From Pseudomonadota bacterium (GTDB lineage Bacteria; Pseudomonadota; Alphaproteobacteria; Caedimonadales; UBA1908), in contig JAIUNT010000008.1 of NCBI GenBank assembly GCA_020161545.1, positions 1-43,246 on the forward strand: DNA of 43,246 nucleotides, in the 5' to 3' direction. The notes below the pieces were generated by a model. That model was given only the letters and a program-made list of their open reading frames with translations, was not told the DNA's origin and did no database searches. The stretch's first letter is position 1. Every line of letters begins with the position of its first letter. Shown here piece by piece: positions 7,356 through 15,952 of this stretch. Position numbers and translations under genes: made by a program.

Positions 7356-9620
7356 GTGAGTTCGTTTAAGAAAACCTTTGTTTTAGGTTTAATGCTGGCA
7401 TCGAGCGGGGCAAGTGTCTTTGCAGCCTCATATGATATTAAACGCGTCCAGATCACAGGCGGCGTACGTGTGGAGCGTGAGACGGTTCTGTCCCACCTGA
7501 ATATTCGCCCCGGTGATCACGTGGATGACGAGGGCCTCGATCAAGGTTTGAAGCGTCTTTTTGAATCAGGTCTGTTTGTGGACGCCCACCTTGAGGTGCA
7601 CGGCAATACCCTGGCGGTACAGATCAAAGAAAACCCCATTGTGAACCAGATCCAAATTGAGGGGAACGACGATATTTCTGACAAGATCCTCATGTCAGAG
7701 CTCAGCCTCAAGCCACGCCAGGTTTACACTCTGTCCCGCGTGAAGGCGGATACAAAGCGCATTCAAGATATCTACCGCGTGAAGGGATTTTTTGGCGCCA
7801 TTGTGACCCCAAAAATTATTCAAAAAGATCAGAACCGTGTTGATGTGGTCTTTGAGGTGAAGGAAGGCGAAAAGACGGCCGTGCGGCAGATCTATTTCGT
7901 GGGTAACAAGCACTACGGCGCGGGAAAACTTGAGTCCACAATCCAAACTAAGGAAACGCGCTGGTACCGCTTTTTTACCAACGATGATAACTATGATCCC
8001 GACCGTTTGGCCTATGACCAAGAGCTTTTGCGCAAGTTCTATCTTGAGCACGGTTACGCCGACTTTGCGGTGAAATCGGCTGTGGCAGAGCTCAGTCCCG
8101 ACAAGAAGGATTTTTACATCACCTTTACCTTGAATGAAGGTGAGCGCTACCGGTGCGGCGCCGTGAAGGTTGTCTCCAACATTGCTGACGTGGACACAGG
8201 AAGCCTCTTGGGTGAGCTGACGCTGGCGGAAGGCGACTGGTATTCTTCCAAGGAAGTTGAGCGCACCACAAACAAGCTTGTGGAGGCACTGGGGGCAAAG
8301 GGATACGCCTTTGTGGATGTACGCCCTGTCCCCACCAAAGATCCCGAAACCCATGTGATTTCTCTCACCTTTGAGATCAACGAGGGGCCTAAGGTTTATG
8401 TGGACCGTGTTGTGATTGCCGGAAACGAGCGTACGGACGAGGACGTCATTCGCCGCGAGCTGCGCTTCCAAGAAGGTGACGCCTATAACAGCAACGAAAT
8501 TAAAGTGTCTGAAAACCGCTTGAAGAGCCTTGGGTACTTCAAGAAGGTGACGGTACAGCGTGAAGCGGCCAAGGCTCCGGATCAGGCCAACATCATGATT
8601 GATGTGGAAGAGGATTCAACGGGTGAAATCTCCTTGGGTGGAGGGTTCTCTGACTCCGACGGTGTTTTGGCCAATATCAATTTCTCAGAGCGGAACTTCC
8701 GTGGTAAAGGCCAAATCTTATCCATGGGTGTGACCCTGGCCAAGAAGCGCCAAGAGTATGATTTTAGCTTTACTGAGCCGTACTTCATGGGCAAGGAGCT
8801 TTCTGCCGGCTTTGACCTTTTCCGTGTGACCACGCGTAAGTACCAGGACTCAGCCTTTGACCAAAAGACCTTTGGTGGACGCTTGCGCACGGGTTATATG
8901 CTCGCGGATTATCTCTCCCAAGGATGGTCGTATACCCTGCAGCACGAAAATATTACAGGCGTGAATATTTATGCGTCCCGTTATATTCTTGAGCAACTGG
9001 GTGCCACAAACGCGTCCATTTTGGGACACAACATCCAGTATGACCGTAGGGACAACCGGATCGATCCGACGGAAGGCTATTTCTATGGCATGAGCAATGA
9101 CTGGGCTGGTCTTGGTGGACAGGTGCGCTTCTTGCGTAACAAGCTCTTTGGGGGCTGGTACTATCCCCTTTGGGACGAGGTCGTCTTTGGTTTGAAGGGC
9201 AGCTATGGCCATATGTTTGAGATTGGACGAAAGATCCGCGTGGCAGACCGCTTCTTCCTGGGAGGCGAATCCTTCCCTGGTTTCGAGCCCAGTGGTATTG
9301 GACCACGCGACCGTTTGACAGATGACCCCTTGGGTGGTCGTCAGAGCTTTGTCACGTCAGGCGAGGTTGTCTTCCCCTTGGGTCTTCCCAGCGAGTTTGA
9401 CGTGAAAGGCGCGGCCTTTACTTATTTAGGCTCTGTTTGGAACTCGGGAGACCCCTCCTTGTATGTGAATGAGCTGAAGAAAGTCCGCGGAAGCGTGGGC
9501 ATTGGTGTGCGCTGGAAGTCTCCCATGGGGCCCATCAGCATTGACTTTGCCTATGCGTACATGAAGGACAAGAAGGATAAGACTCAGCCGATCTTGTTTG
9601 GATTCTCAACACGGTTCTAG
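7356..9620 (+). CDS. bamA: Outer-membrane protein assembly factor BamA
   Basis: A 754-residue Omp85-family protein that folds and inserts beta-barrels in the outer membrane. After the signal peptide (MSSFKKTFVLGLMLASSGASVFA) come five POTRA repeats to about residue 420, then a C-terminal 16-strand barrel ending in GFSTRF with the terminal Phe. I chose the GTG at 7356 because AAGGGG lies 6 nt before it; a GTG five codons earlier has no ribosome site. It lies 60 nt after rseP and 9 nt before skp, as is usual. Confidence 0.97.
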   Translation: MSSFKKTFVLGLMLASSGASVFAASYDIKRVQITGGVRVERETVLSHLNIRPGDHVDDEGLDQGLKRLFESGLFVDAHLEVHGNTLAVQIKENPIVNQIQIEGNDDISDKILMSELSLKPRQVYTLSRVKADTKRIQDIYRVKGFFGAIVTPKIIQKDQNRVDVVFEVKEGEKTAVRQIYFVGNKHYGAGKLESTIQTKETRWYRFFTNDDNYDPDRLAYDQELLRKFYLEHGYADFAVKSAVAELSPDKKDFYITFTLNEGERYRCGAVKVVSNIADVDTGSLLGELTLAEGDWYSSKEVERTTNKLVEALGAKGYAFVDVRPVPTKDPETHVISLTFEINEGPKVYVDRVVIAGNERTDEDVIRRELRFQEGDAYNSNEIKVSENRLKSLGYFKKVTVQREAAKAPDQANIMIDVEEDSTGEISLGGGFSDSDGVLANINFSERNFRGKGQILSMGVTLAKKRQEYDFSFTEPYFMGKELSAGFDLFRVTTRKYQDSAFDQKTFGGRLRTGYMLADYLSQGWSYTLQHENITGVNIYASRYILEQLGATNASILGHNIQYDRRDNRIDPTEGYFYGMSNDWAGLGGQVRFLRNKLFGGWYYPLWDEVVFGLKGSYGHMFEIGRKIRVADRFFLGGESFPGFEPSGIGPRDRLTDDPLGGRQSFVTSGEVVFPLGLPSEFDVKGAAFTYLGSVWNSGDPSLYVNELKKVRGSVGIGVRWKSPMGPISIDFAYAYMKDKKDKTQPILFGFSTRF

Positions 9621-9629
9621 GAGGAATAT

Positions 9630-10193
9630 ATGCGTCAACTTTTTCGCCTGACTTTTGCAGCGTGCATGATGGCTTGCTTAAGTAGTGGAGAAGTTGGCGC
9701 AAGCTCTTTTCTCGTTGTGGATCATGATCGCATGATGGCGGAGTCCCAGGCTGCGGAAAAAGTGAAGCGCGAGATTGAGGAAAAGCGAAAGCAGTTTCAA
9801 GCCGAGCTTGATAATTTTGAAAAAGGTCTGCGTCAAGAAGAGGAGTCTTTGAAAGCGCAAGAAACCCAGCTCAGCGAGCAGGTCTTTACGCAAAAGCGCC
9901 TGGCCTTCTCAGGGCGCGTGAATATGGTCCACGAAAAGGTTTCCCAGCGCCGTGCGGAACTGGAGCAAGCCATTCAGGAAGCACGCGTGCAAATTGTTGA
10001 TAAAATCTCAGACATCGTGGCGCAAATCGCCAAGGAGCAGAGAGCAGATGTGGTGCTGCCCAAGGCAGGGCTTGTATTCTCAAGACCATCCCTTGATGTG
10101 ACAGACGAGGCCCTCAAGCGCTTAAACACGCAGTTGCCTGAGGTGAAAATTACCTTTAAAAAACAAACCGAGCTTGGTGTTCCTAAGGAGTAA
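9630..10193 (+). CDS. skp: Periplasmic chaperone Skp/OmpH
   Basis: A 187-residue OmpH-family protein that carries unfolded outer-membrane proteins through the periplasm to BamA. A signal peptide (cleavage near residue 24, after VGA) is followed by FLVVDHDRMM and a long charged coiled coil (about 40-140, rich in Lys and Glu), then a conserved tail. An excellent AGGAGGAAT ribosome site precedes the ATG. Position between bamA and lpxD is the standard one. Confidence 0.92.
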   Translation: MRQLFRLTFAACMMACLSSGEVGASSFLVVDHDRMMAESQAAEKVKREIEEKRKQFQAELDNFEKGLRQEEESLKAQETQLSEQVFTQKRLAFSGRVNMVHEKVSQRRAELEQAIQEARVQIVDKISDIVAQIAKEQRADVVLPKAGLVFSRPSLDVTDEALKRLNTQLPEVKITFKKQTELGVPKE

Positions 10194-10196
10194 GAC

Positions 10197-11210
10197 ATGC
10201 CAGATTCTCGTTTTTTTAAAAAGACACGCGCTTTTTCCGTTGAAGAGGTTTGCGCCCTGACAGGTGCCACATGTGACGCAGACGCCGCGCGTCTCATCCA
10301 TGATGTGGCAACACTTGAAGAGGCCGGCGAGGGCCAGGCGGCCTGCTTTCACAACCGCGCTTACCTAGAGGCTTTTAAAAACACGAACGCCTCCTTTTGC
10401 TTTGTAACAAAGGAGCTTGCACCCCATGCGCCCGAGGGACTGGTGTGCCTTGTGACCGCCTCTCCCTACCGCGCCTTTGGTCTTTTCTGCCAGGCCCTTT
10501 ACCCGAATGTTGATCGGGAGTTTGAGGCCTGTGACACGCGTATTCACCCTACGGCCATCCTTGGAGAAGGGTGCATTGTTGAGCCAGGCGCTGTGGTCAT
10601 GCGAAACGCGCATGTTGGCGAGGGCACCCACATCGGTGCAAATGCAGTTGTGGGCAAAGGTGTTGTGGTCGGAAAGAACTGCGTGATCGAACCTTGCGTG
10701 ACCCTCTCCCACTGCGTCCTTGGGGACAACATTGTGCTTTTGGCAGGCGCGCGCATTGGACAGGCAGGATTTGGCTTCTTTATGGATGAAAAGGGGCACG
10801 TGAAGGTCCCTCAGCTGGGACGCGTGATCATTGAGGACAATGTTGAAATTGGGGCAGGGACCACCATTGACCGCGGGAGTATGTCTGATACGGTCGTTGG
10901 ACGAGGGTCGCGCATTGATAATCTCGTGCAGCTTGGTCACAATGTGCGTCTGGGCAAAGGATGTGTAATTGTTGCGCAGGTAGGTATTGCAGGTAGCACC
11001 CAACTGGGCGACTATGTCATCGCCGCAGGCCAAGCAGGCCTTGCAGGCCATTTGAAAATTGGATCGGGCGTACGCATTGCCGCACAAAGCGGCATTGTGC
11101 GTGACGTCCCGGAAGGACAAACAGTGGCAGGCACACCGGCCGTGCCCGTAAAACAGTGGCATCGCCAGAGCGTGATGCTGGCAAAACTCGTGACAAAGGA
11201 ACAAAGTTAA
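10197..11210 (+). CDS. lpxD: UDP-3-O-acylglucosamine N-acyltransferase
   Basis: Third step of lipid A synthesis: transfers a hydroxyacyl chain from ACP to the 2-amino group of UDP-3-O-acylglucosamine. It has 337 residues. An N-terminal uridine-binding domain (1-110) precedes left-handed beta-helix hexapeptide repeats (about 115-310; for example VGEGTHIGANAVVGKG). The catalytic His is His248 in LVQLGHNVRLG. AAGGAG lies 7 nt before the start, 3 nt after the skp stop, and its stop directly abuts the fabZ start. Confidence 0.96.
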   Translation: MPDSRFFKKTRAFSVEEVCALTGATCDADAARLIHDVATLEEAGEGQAACFHNRAYLEAFKNTNASFCFVTKELAPHAPEGLVCLVTASPYRAFGLFCQALYPNVDREFEACDTRIHPTAILGEGCIVEPGAVVMRNAHVGEGTHIGANAVVGKGVVVGKNCVIEPCVTLSHCVLGDNIVLLAGARIGQAGFGFFMDEKGHVKVPQLGRVIIEDNVEIGAGTTIDRGSMSDTVVGRGSRIDNLVQLGHNVRLGKGCVIVAQVGIAGSTQLGDYVIAAGQAGLAGHLKIGSGVRIAAQSGIVRDVPEGQTVAGTPAVPVKQWHRQSVMLAKLVTKEQS

Positions 11211-11672
11211 ATGAGTACGCTCTTAAATGTAACCCAGATCATGGATCTGATCCCCCACCGCTATCCCATGCTTCTTGTGGACTCCTTGGAGGTGATTGAG
11301 AACTTTGAAAAAGCCGTTGGTATGAAGAATGTGACCTTTAATGAGCCGCATTTTCAAGGGCATTTTCCAAATTTCCCTATTATGCCAGGGGTGATGATTG
11401 TGGAGGCCATGGCCCAAACCGCAGGCGCCCTCATTGTGCACTCTTACCGTGATCAGGATCCAGAAGGCATGCGCGACACGCAGGTGTTCTTCATGTCCAT
11501 TGAGGAAGCGCGCTTTCGTAAGCCCGTTCTGCCTGGTCATACCCTGAAAATGTGCGTGCAAAAAATTCAAAATAGGCGCACAGTTTGGAAGTTCAAGGGC
11601 GAAGCCTATGTGGGGGACACCCTCCACGCAGAGGCCACCTTCACGGCCATGATTGCCCAAAAAGAGAGCTAG
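11211..11672 (+). CDS. fabZ: 3-hydroxyacyl-ACP dehydratase FabZ
   Basis: Hot-dog-fold dehydratase of fatty acid synthesis, 153 residues, which removes water from 3-hydroxyacyl-ACP. The catalytic His51 is in FQGHFPNFPIMPGV and Glu65 in VEAMAQTAG. The ATG follows the lpxD stop with no gap (TAAATG), which fits translational coupling. FabZ competes with LpxA and LpxD for hydroxyacyl-ACP, which explains its place in this operon. Confidence 0.97.
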   Translation: MSTLLNVTQIMDLIPHRYPMLLVDSLEVIENFEKAVGMKNVTFNEPHFQGHFPNFPIMPGVMIVEAMAQTAGALIVHSYRDQDPEGMRDTQVFFMSIEEARFRKPVLPGHTLKMCVQKIQNRRTVWKFKGEAYVGDTLHAEATFTAMIAQKES

Positions 11673-11688
11673 GAAAGGCCCAAGACCT

Positions 11689-12501
11689 ATGGCAAAAACC
11701 CTTATTCACCCTACGGCTGTACTCGACAAGACCGTTGAGCTAGGCGTTGGCGTGGAAATTGGCCCTTACTGCGTTGTGACGGGTAATGTTGACCTTGGCG
11801 ATCACGTGAAGCTCCACTCCCATGTGGTGGTCGCAGGCCCCGCGCAAACGACCATTGGCGCGCACACGACACTTTTCCCTTTTGCCTCCATCGGGCACAT
11901 TTCCCAGGACCTTAAGTATGAGGGCGAGCCCTCAACTCTCGAGATTGGCGCACACACCAATATCCGCGAGTATGTCACCATCCAGCCCGGTACAAAGGGC
12001 GGGATCATGAAGACCGTTGTGGGTGACCACTGCCACATCATGATCAACGCCCACATCGCCCATGACTGTGTGGTGGGCAACCACGTCATCATGTCCAACT
12101 GCGCCACCTTAGCTGGACACGTGGTGGTGGAGGATGAGGCCATCATTGGTGGTTTGGCCGCCATTCACCAGTTTGTACGCATTGGGCGCGGCGCCATGAT
12201 TGGCGGCATGAGTGGTGTTGAGCGTGACGTGATTCCCTTTGGCAGTGTTAAGGGCGAGCGTGCCTTTTTAAACGGCCTGAACATTATTGGCCTAAAGCGT
12301 CGGGGTTTTGAGCGTGAGGATGTGCGTGTCTTAAAGGACGTGTACGAAGGGCTTTTCCACGCCCCCGGCACCTTGAGCCAGCGTGTGCAGGAAATGCAAG
12401 ACAAATACGGGGGCCATCCCCGCGCCCAAGAGCTTCTGGCCTTTGTGTGCGCCGAATCCTCGCGCTCCTTCTGTCTGCCCCGGGAAAAGGAAGAGCAGTG
12501 A
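11689..12501 (+). CDS. lpxA: UDP-N-acetylglucosamine O-acyltransferase
   Basis: First enzyme of lipid A synthesis, 270 residues. The left-handed beta-helix occupies about 1-190 and is followed by a helical C-terminal domain. The catalytic His125 is in AHIAHDCVVG, at the same number as in the E. coli enzyme. I placed the start at MAKTLIHPTAV (11689); a start 12 codons upstream would overlap fabZ and extend beyond the family N-terminus. The stop overlaps the lpxI start (GTGA). Confidence 0.97.
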   Translation: MAKTLIHPTAVLDKTVELGVGVEIGPYCVVTGNVDLGDHVKLHSHVVVAGPAQTTIGAHTTLFPFASIGHISQDLKYEGEPSTLEIGAHTNIREYVTIQPGTKGGIMKTVVGDHCHIMINAHIAHDCVVGNHVIMSNCATLAGHVVVEDEAIIGGLAAIHQFVRIGRGAMIGGMSGVERDVIPFGSVKGERAFLNGLNIIGLKRRGFEREDVRVLKDVYEGLFHAPGTLSQRVQEMQDKYGGHPRAQELLAFVCAESSRSFCLPREKEEQ

Positions 12502-13313
12502 CGGCGTGTCTTGGGATTATCGCAGGACAGGGCGCGCTTGTGGAAAACCTCGTCTCTGCCTGCCAAGAACAAGAACGCTCTTACTTCATCATCGCCCTTG
12601 AGGGACAGTGCGATAAGGCTTTTGTGGAAAAACACCCCCATGGGTGGGTGGGGCTTGCCCAGGTGGGCAAGGCACTGACCTACCTTAAGGACGCAGGCGC
12701 AAAGGATCTCGTGATGGTAGGGGCCGTCAAGCGTCCTTCATTTTCCAGCCTCAAACCTGACTTTGTGGGGGCCAAGTGGCTTGCCCAAATGGTGGGTAAG
12801 GTCCAGGGCGATGATGGTTTACTTCGTTATATTACTGAGAAACTAGAAGCAGAAGGCTTTCGTATTGTGGGGGTGGAGTCCCTCCTTGGTGAGGCGCTTC
12901 TTGGTGACAAGGGAACCCTTACCCAGACGGGCCCCAAAGAGCATCACATGCACGATATTGCCCGTGGGCGCGCTGTTCTGGAGGCGCTCGCACCCCAAGA
13001 CGTGGGCCAAGCAATTGTCATCCAAGACGGCCTCGTGCTGGGCATTGAGGCCATTGAGGGGACACAGGCCCTTATCGAGCGTACCGCACACCTTGCGCGT
13101 CCGGCCCTGTCGCGCCCTGTCCTTATAAAGATGCCCAAAGCCACACAAGACATGCGCCTTGACCGGCCAACCCTTGGGCCCCTGACCATAGACGCCCTTA
13201 TGGCAGCTGGGTTTGCAGGGGTTGCGTATCTGGGGAGGGAGGTGATTGTCTTGTCCAGGCAAGAGGTTATCGATAAGGCCAATGCCGGGGGACTTTTTGT
13301 CCATGGCTTTTAA
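12498..13313 (+). CDS. lpxI: UDP-2,3-diacylglucosamine pyrophosphatase LpxI
   Basis: Alternative to LpxH, typical of alphaproteobacteria; it hydrolyses UDP-2,3-diacylglucosamine to lipid X and UMP. It has 271 residues. The N-terminal LGIIAGQGALVENLV and C-terminal AAGFAGVAYLGREVIVL match the family ends. The start is the GTG at 12498, which overlaps the lpxA stop by four bases (GTGA) and has GGAAGAG upstream. It overlaps lpxB by 11 nt. Confidence 0.94.
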   Translation: MTACLGIIAGQGALVENLVSACQEQERSYFIIALEGQCDKAFVEKHPHGWVGLAQVGKALTYLKDAGAKDLVMVGAVKRPSFSSLKPDFVGAKWLAQMVGKVQGDDGLLRYITEKLEAEGFRIVGVESLLGEALLGDKGTLTQTGPKEHHMHDIARGRAVLEALAPQDVGQAIVIQDGLVLGIEAIEGTQALIERTAHLARPALSRPVLIKMPKATQDMRLDRPTLGPLTIDALMAAGFAGVAYLGREVIVLSRQEVIDKANAGGLFVHGF

Positions 13314-14454
13314 AAAAAACCCTCTTATCTACCTTGTGGCTGGCGAGGCGTCCGGCGACCTCCTTGGCAGCCGCCTTATGACGCGCCTTTTGACCCTTTA
13401 TCCTGAGGCGCGCTTTATGGGTATCGGGGGTACGCGCATGTGCGCCCAGGGGATGAAGAGCCTTTTTCCCATGGAAGAGCTGTCTCTCATGGGCCTTGCG
13501 GAAGTGCTGCCCCATGCGCGCCGTTTGCTGGGGCGTATTCAGGAGGTGGCAAAGGACATTGAGGCACAAAAGCCGGACGTGCTTGTGACCATTGACGCCC
13601 CTGGCTTTAACTTTCGCTTGGCTAAAAAGGTGCGTGCTCTTCCCAAGGCGCCTGCCATGATTCACTATACAGCGCCCACAGTCTGGGCGTGGCGTCCCAA
13701 GCGCGCCGAGAAAATCGCTCATCTTTTCGATCATCTCATGACCCTTTTTCCCTTCGAGCCCCCTTACTTTACCCCCCATGGGCTCAAGACCACCTTTGTG
13801 GGCCACCCACTGGTGGAGGACGAGCGGCTGAAAAGCCCAGCCTTTGATTTTCGCCAGAGGTACGGCATTGATGCCCGCGCGCCCCTTCTCATGCTTCTAG
13901 CCGGCAGTCGCCTGGGGGAGATCACGCGCCATGGCCCCATGTTTATGAAAGCGGTACGCCTGCTTCAGGAAAAAATCCCCGGTCTTCAGGTTGTATGCCC
14001 AACACTTCCGGGCTTTGAACAAGCACTGCGGGGCCTTGCGCCGGCCTCACTACCCATGCACTTCGTGAGCACCGAGGACGAAAAATACGCGGCCATGTGG
14101 GCGGCGGACGCGGCCCTTGCGGCCTCGGGCACTGTGACCTTGGAGCTCGCCCTGACCCACACGCCCATGGTTGTTGCCTATAAAGTAAATTGGTTTACGG
14201 CGCTTCTCTTGGGTTTTTTGATGAAGACGCCTTTTGTGAGTCTCGTCAATATCTTAGAGGGCAGAGAAATCGTGGCCGAGCGCCTTCAAAAGCGCGCTAC
14301 GCCCACGCTGCTTGCCCAGGATTTAGAAGCTCTTTTTGGCGCCCAGGGCACCCGGCAGCGCGCTGAGCTGAAAAAAATCCGTGCCCACTTGATGACAAGA
14401 TACGACGCTGATCCCAGCCTCGCTGCCGCCCAAGTAGTCTCCCACTATTTCTGA
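13303..14454 (+). CDS. lpxB: Lipid-A-disaccharide synthase
   Basis: A GT19 glycosyltransferase that condenses lipid X with UDP-2,3-diacylglucosamine at the inner face of the membrane. It has 383 residues. LVAGEASGDLLGS at residues 11-23, the PTVWAWRP motif near 120 and the C-terminal donor-binding region (AASGTVTLELAL) are conserved. The ATG at 13303 lies within the end of lpxI. It is the last gene of the operon, and its final 10 nt overlap the convergent small gene at 14445. Confidence 0.96.
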   Translation: MAFKKNPLIYLVAGEASGDLLGSRLMTRLLTLYPEARFMGIGGTRMCAQGMKSLFPMEELSLMGLAEVLPHARRLLGRIQEVAKDIEAQKPDVLVTIDAPGFNFRLAKKVRALPKAPAMIHYTAPTVWAWRPKRAEKIAHLFDHLMTLFPFEPPYFTPHGLKTTFVGHPLVEDERLKSPAFDFRQRYGIDARAPLLMLLAGSRLGEITRHGPMFMKAVRLLQEKIPGLQVVCPTLPGFEQALRGLAPASLPMHFVSTEDEKYAAMWAADAALAASGTVTLELALTHTPMVVAYKVNWFTALLLGFLMKTPFVSLVNILEGREIVAERLQKRATPTLLAQDLEALFGAQGTRQRAELKKIRAHLMTRYDADPSLAAAQVVSHYF

Positions 14455-14744
14455 GGAGGCAAGGGAGGCCTTTCTGTTGGATGCATCCATTTTCCTTGCT
14501 GAAGGTTGGGGTTTTGCACGACTGCGGTCCCTTCCCTTGACACCACAAGGATTTCTTGCGTACCACCAGCTGCGAAAAGGTCGTCAAGTGTCTGCTGTAC
14601 GAGCCGTTCAGCCCGCGGGTCTCGACTGAGCTGTGGGGCGGGTTTTCCTTGAGCGCCTTCCTCTTTCATGTCCATGGGATCACTGGCCAGAAGAGGGGAG
14701 CTCAGCGCACAAAGAAAAGCAACGCTCATCACGATCTTTTTCAT
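14445..14744 (-). CDS. Small exported protein of unknown function
   Basis: 99 residues with a signal peptide (MKKIVMSVAFLCALSSPLLA) and a short, Pro/Gln-rich hydrophilic mature chain ending in PTERPPLPPQK. I do not recognise it. The start is supported by AAGGAGA 8 nt upstream; the frame is open for 22 more codons but would place the signal peptide inside the chain. It follows the HAD/UbiA-like gene by 13 nt on the same strand and probably shares its transcript. Its end overlaps the lpxB end by 10 nt. Confidence 0.65.
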   Translation of the reverse strand: MKKIVMSVAFLCALSSPLLASDPMDMKEEGAQGKPAPQLSRDPRAERLVQQTLDDLFAAGGTQEILVVSREGTAVVQNPNLQQGKWMHPTERPPLPPQK

Positions 14745-14757
14745 GGGGTTTTCTCCT

Positions 14758-15783
14758 TTAAAATAAAGACCATATAACGAGTAACATACTAGGCAGTGCC
14801 CTTGCCGCAATCAAGCCTGTTTTGAACTGCTTACGACGCGCGGCCAAAAGATGTCCACGCGGAGGCTCTCCCTTTTCAAGGACGTAATAGGCGCTTGCCA
14901 CGCCTAAGATGGTTAAAGTCACAATGAGGGGCATGAAGAAGGCGCACAGGATAAAGACCTCAATGCCAAGGCCCACAATCCAAAAGGCCTTAGGCAGGTC
15001 CATGGCGCCTGTTGCCAGTAAGGTGCGCCTTGGCCACTCGGGACGCATGGGCTCGTCTCGCATGCTCACAAGGTCGGCGCCAAGCTCCGCCGACGAGGTC
15101 AGCGCCCAAAGGGCAATCCATCCAAGCAGGGAGTGCACGCGCACGGCGGCCGCGTCAAAAATAAGAAATGGGATCCAGTAAATGAGGCTCGTGAAAAAAG
15201 CGAAAGGCGAAAAAAAGTCCTGCCAAGAGACGGGGGCTTTGTGTTCTTTAAAGAGCCGCACGTCATGGTTGATTTTAAAAAGCTCTTCCACCACGTCCTC
15301 GGGTGTTTCCACCGCCAGGGCCGTGTGGGCCTTTTCCCACACGGGCAGATCTTGCACAGCGTTGCCCGCATAGTCAAAGCCCTTTTCCCCGTAACGGTCC
15401 ACAAGAGCTTTGGCCTTGGCGTGGGAGCGCAAATTTGTTGCGCCGTCGCTGGCCATCACGTCTTCAAAAAGACCTATATGGGCGGCGATTTGTCGGGCAG
15501 GTGCCGCGTCCGAGGCTGTGACAAGGATAAGGGTGCGCCCGCTTGCGTGCTCGCCCTTCAAAAAAGTCAAAAAATCTTGGTGATAGGGCAGGTGGGCGGG
15601 GTTAAGTGTCACGTGATCCGCCACCATGCGCTTCAAATACGCGCGTCCTTGGAAGAACCACAGGGCAATTTTAAAGATGTTAAGAAGGCTTTCTTTGAGA
15701 AATACCAGGAGGGATTCCTCCAACACGTCACTGGCAATAAGGGTACCATCAAGATCAACACATAAGGGGCGATTGGTAGACAT
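14758..15783 (-). CDS. HAD-phosphatase fused to a shortened UbiA-like membrane domain
   Basis: 341 residues. Residues 1-165 form a HAD domain with DLDGT at 10-14, VTAS at 88-91, Lys125 and GNAVQDLPVW (140-149), so a phosphatase activity is credible. Residues 195-341 contain several membrane helices aligned with UbiA prenyltransferases. Known proteins of this fusion are about 480 residues, with an Asp-rich motif NDxxDxxxD. Here the equivalent stretch reads ADLVSMRDE (236-244), lacking most metal-binding Asp residues, and the second Asp motif is missing with the C-terminal helices. I infer that prenyl transfer has been lost while the HAD part persists. No continuation is visible downstream in another frame. 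It diverges from the aldo/keto reductase. Confidence 0.75.
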   Translation of the reverse strand: MSTNRPLCVDLDGTLIASDVLEESLLVFLKESLLNIFKIALWFFQGRAYLKRMVADHVTLNPAHLPYHQDFLTFLKGEHASGRTLILVTASDAAPARQIAAHIGLFEDVMASDGATNLRSHAKAKALVDRYGEKGFDYAGNAVQDLPVWEKAHTALAVETPEDVVEELFKINHDVRLFKEHKAPVSWQDFFSPFAFFTSLIYWIPFLIFDAAAVRVHSLLGWIALWALTSSAELGADLVSMRDEPMRPEWPRRTLLATGAMDLPKAFWIVGLGIEVFILCAFFMPLIVTLTILGVASAYYVLEKGEPPRGHLLAARRKQFKTGLIAARALPSMLLVIWSLF

Positions 15784-15952
15784 GGGAACTCGTTTGCGGT
15801 TTTTACTTTCTTATAACGACCATACACCGTGGGAAAAAAGATGTCTTGTGTCTTGTGGGGGTGTGAGGCGCGAACGGTTTACGCTGTGCTTTGAGTCCAT
15901 TGCGGTGTAGTCTTTCTTTTCATGTACATATGTTATGGGAAAGAGGCATCAG

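Noticed and set aside
7695-8471. 258-codon minus-strand frame
   Set aside because: Antisense to the BamA POTRA region, which is clearly the coding strand.
10365-11204. 279-codon minus-strand reading frame
   Set aside because: Lies completely antisense to lpxD; His/Cys-rich composition is typical of an antisense shadow of a GC-rich gene.
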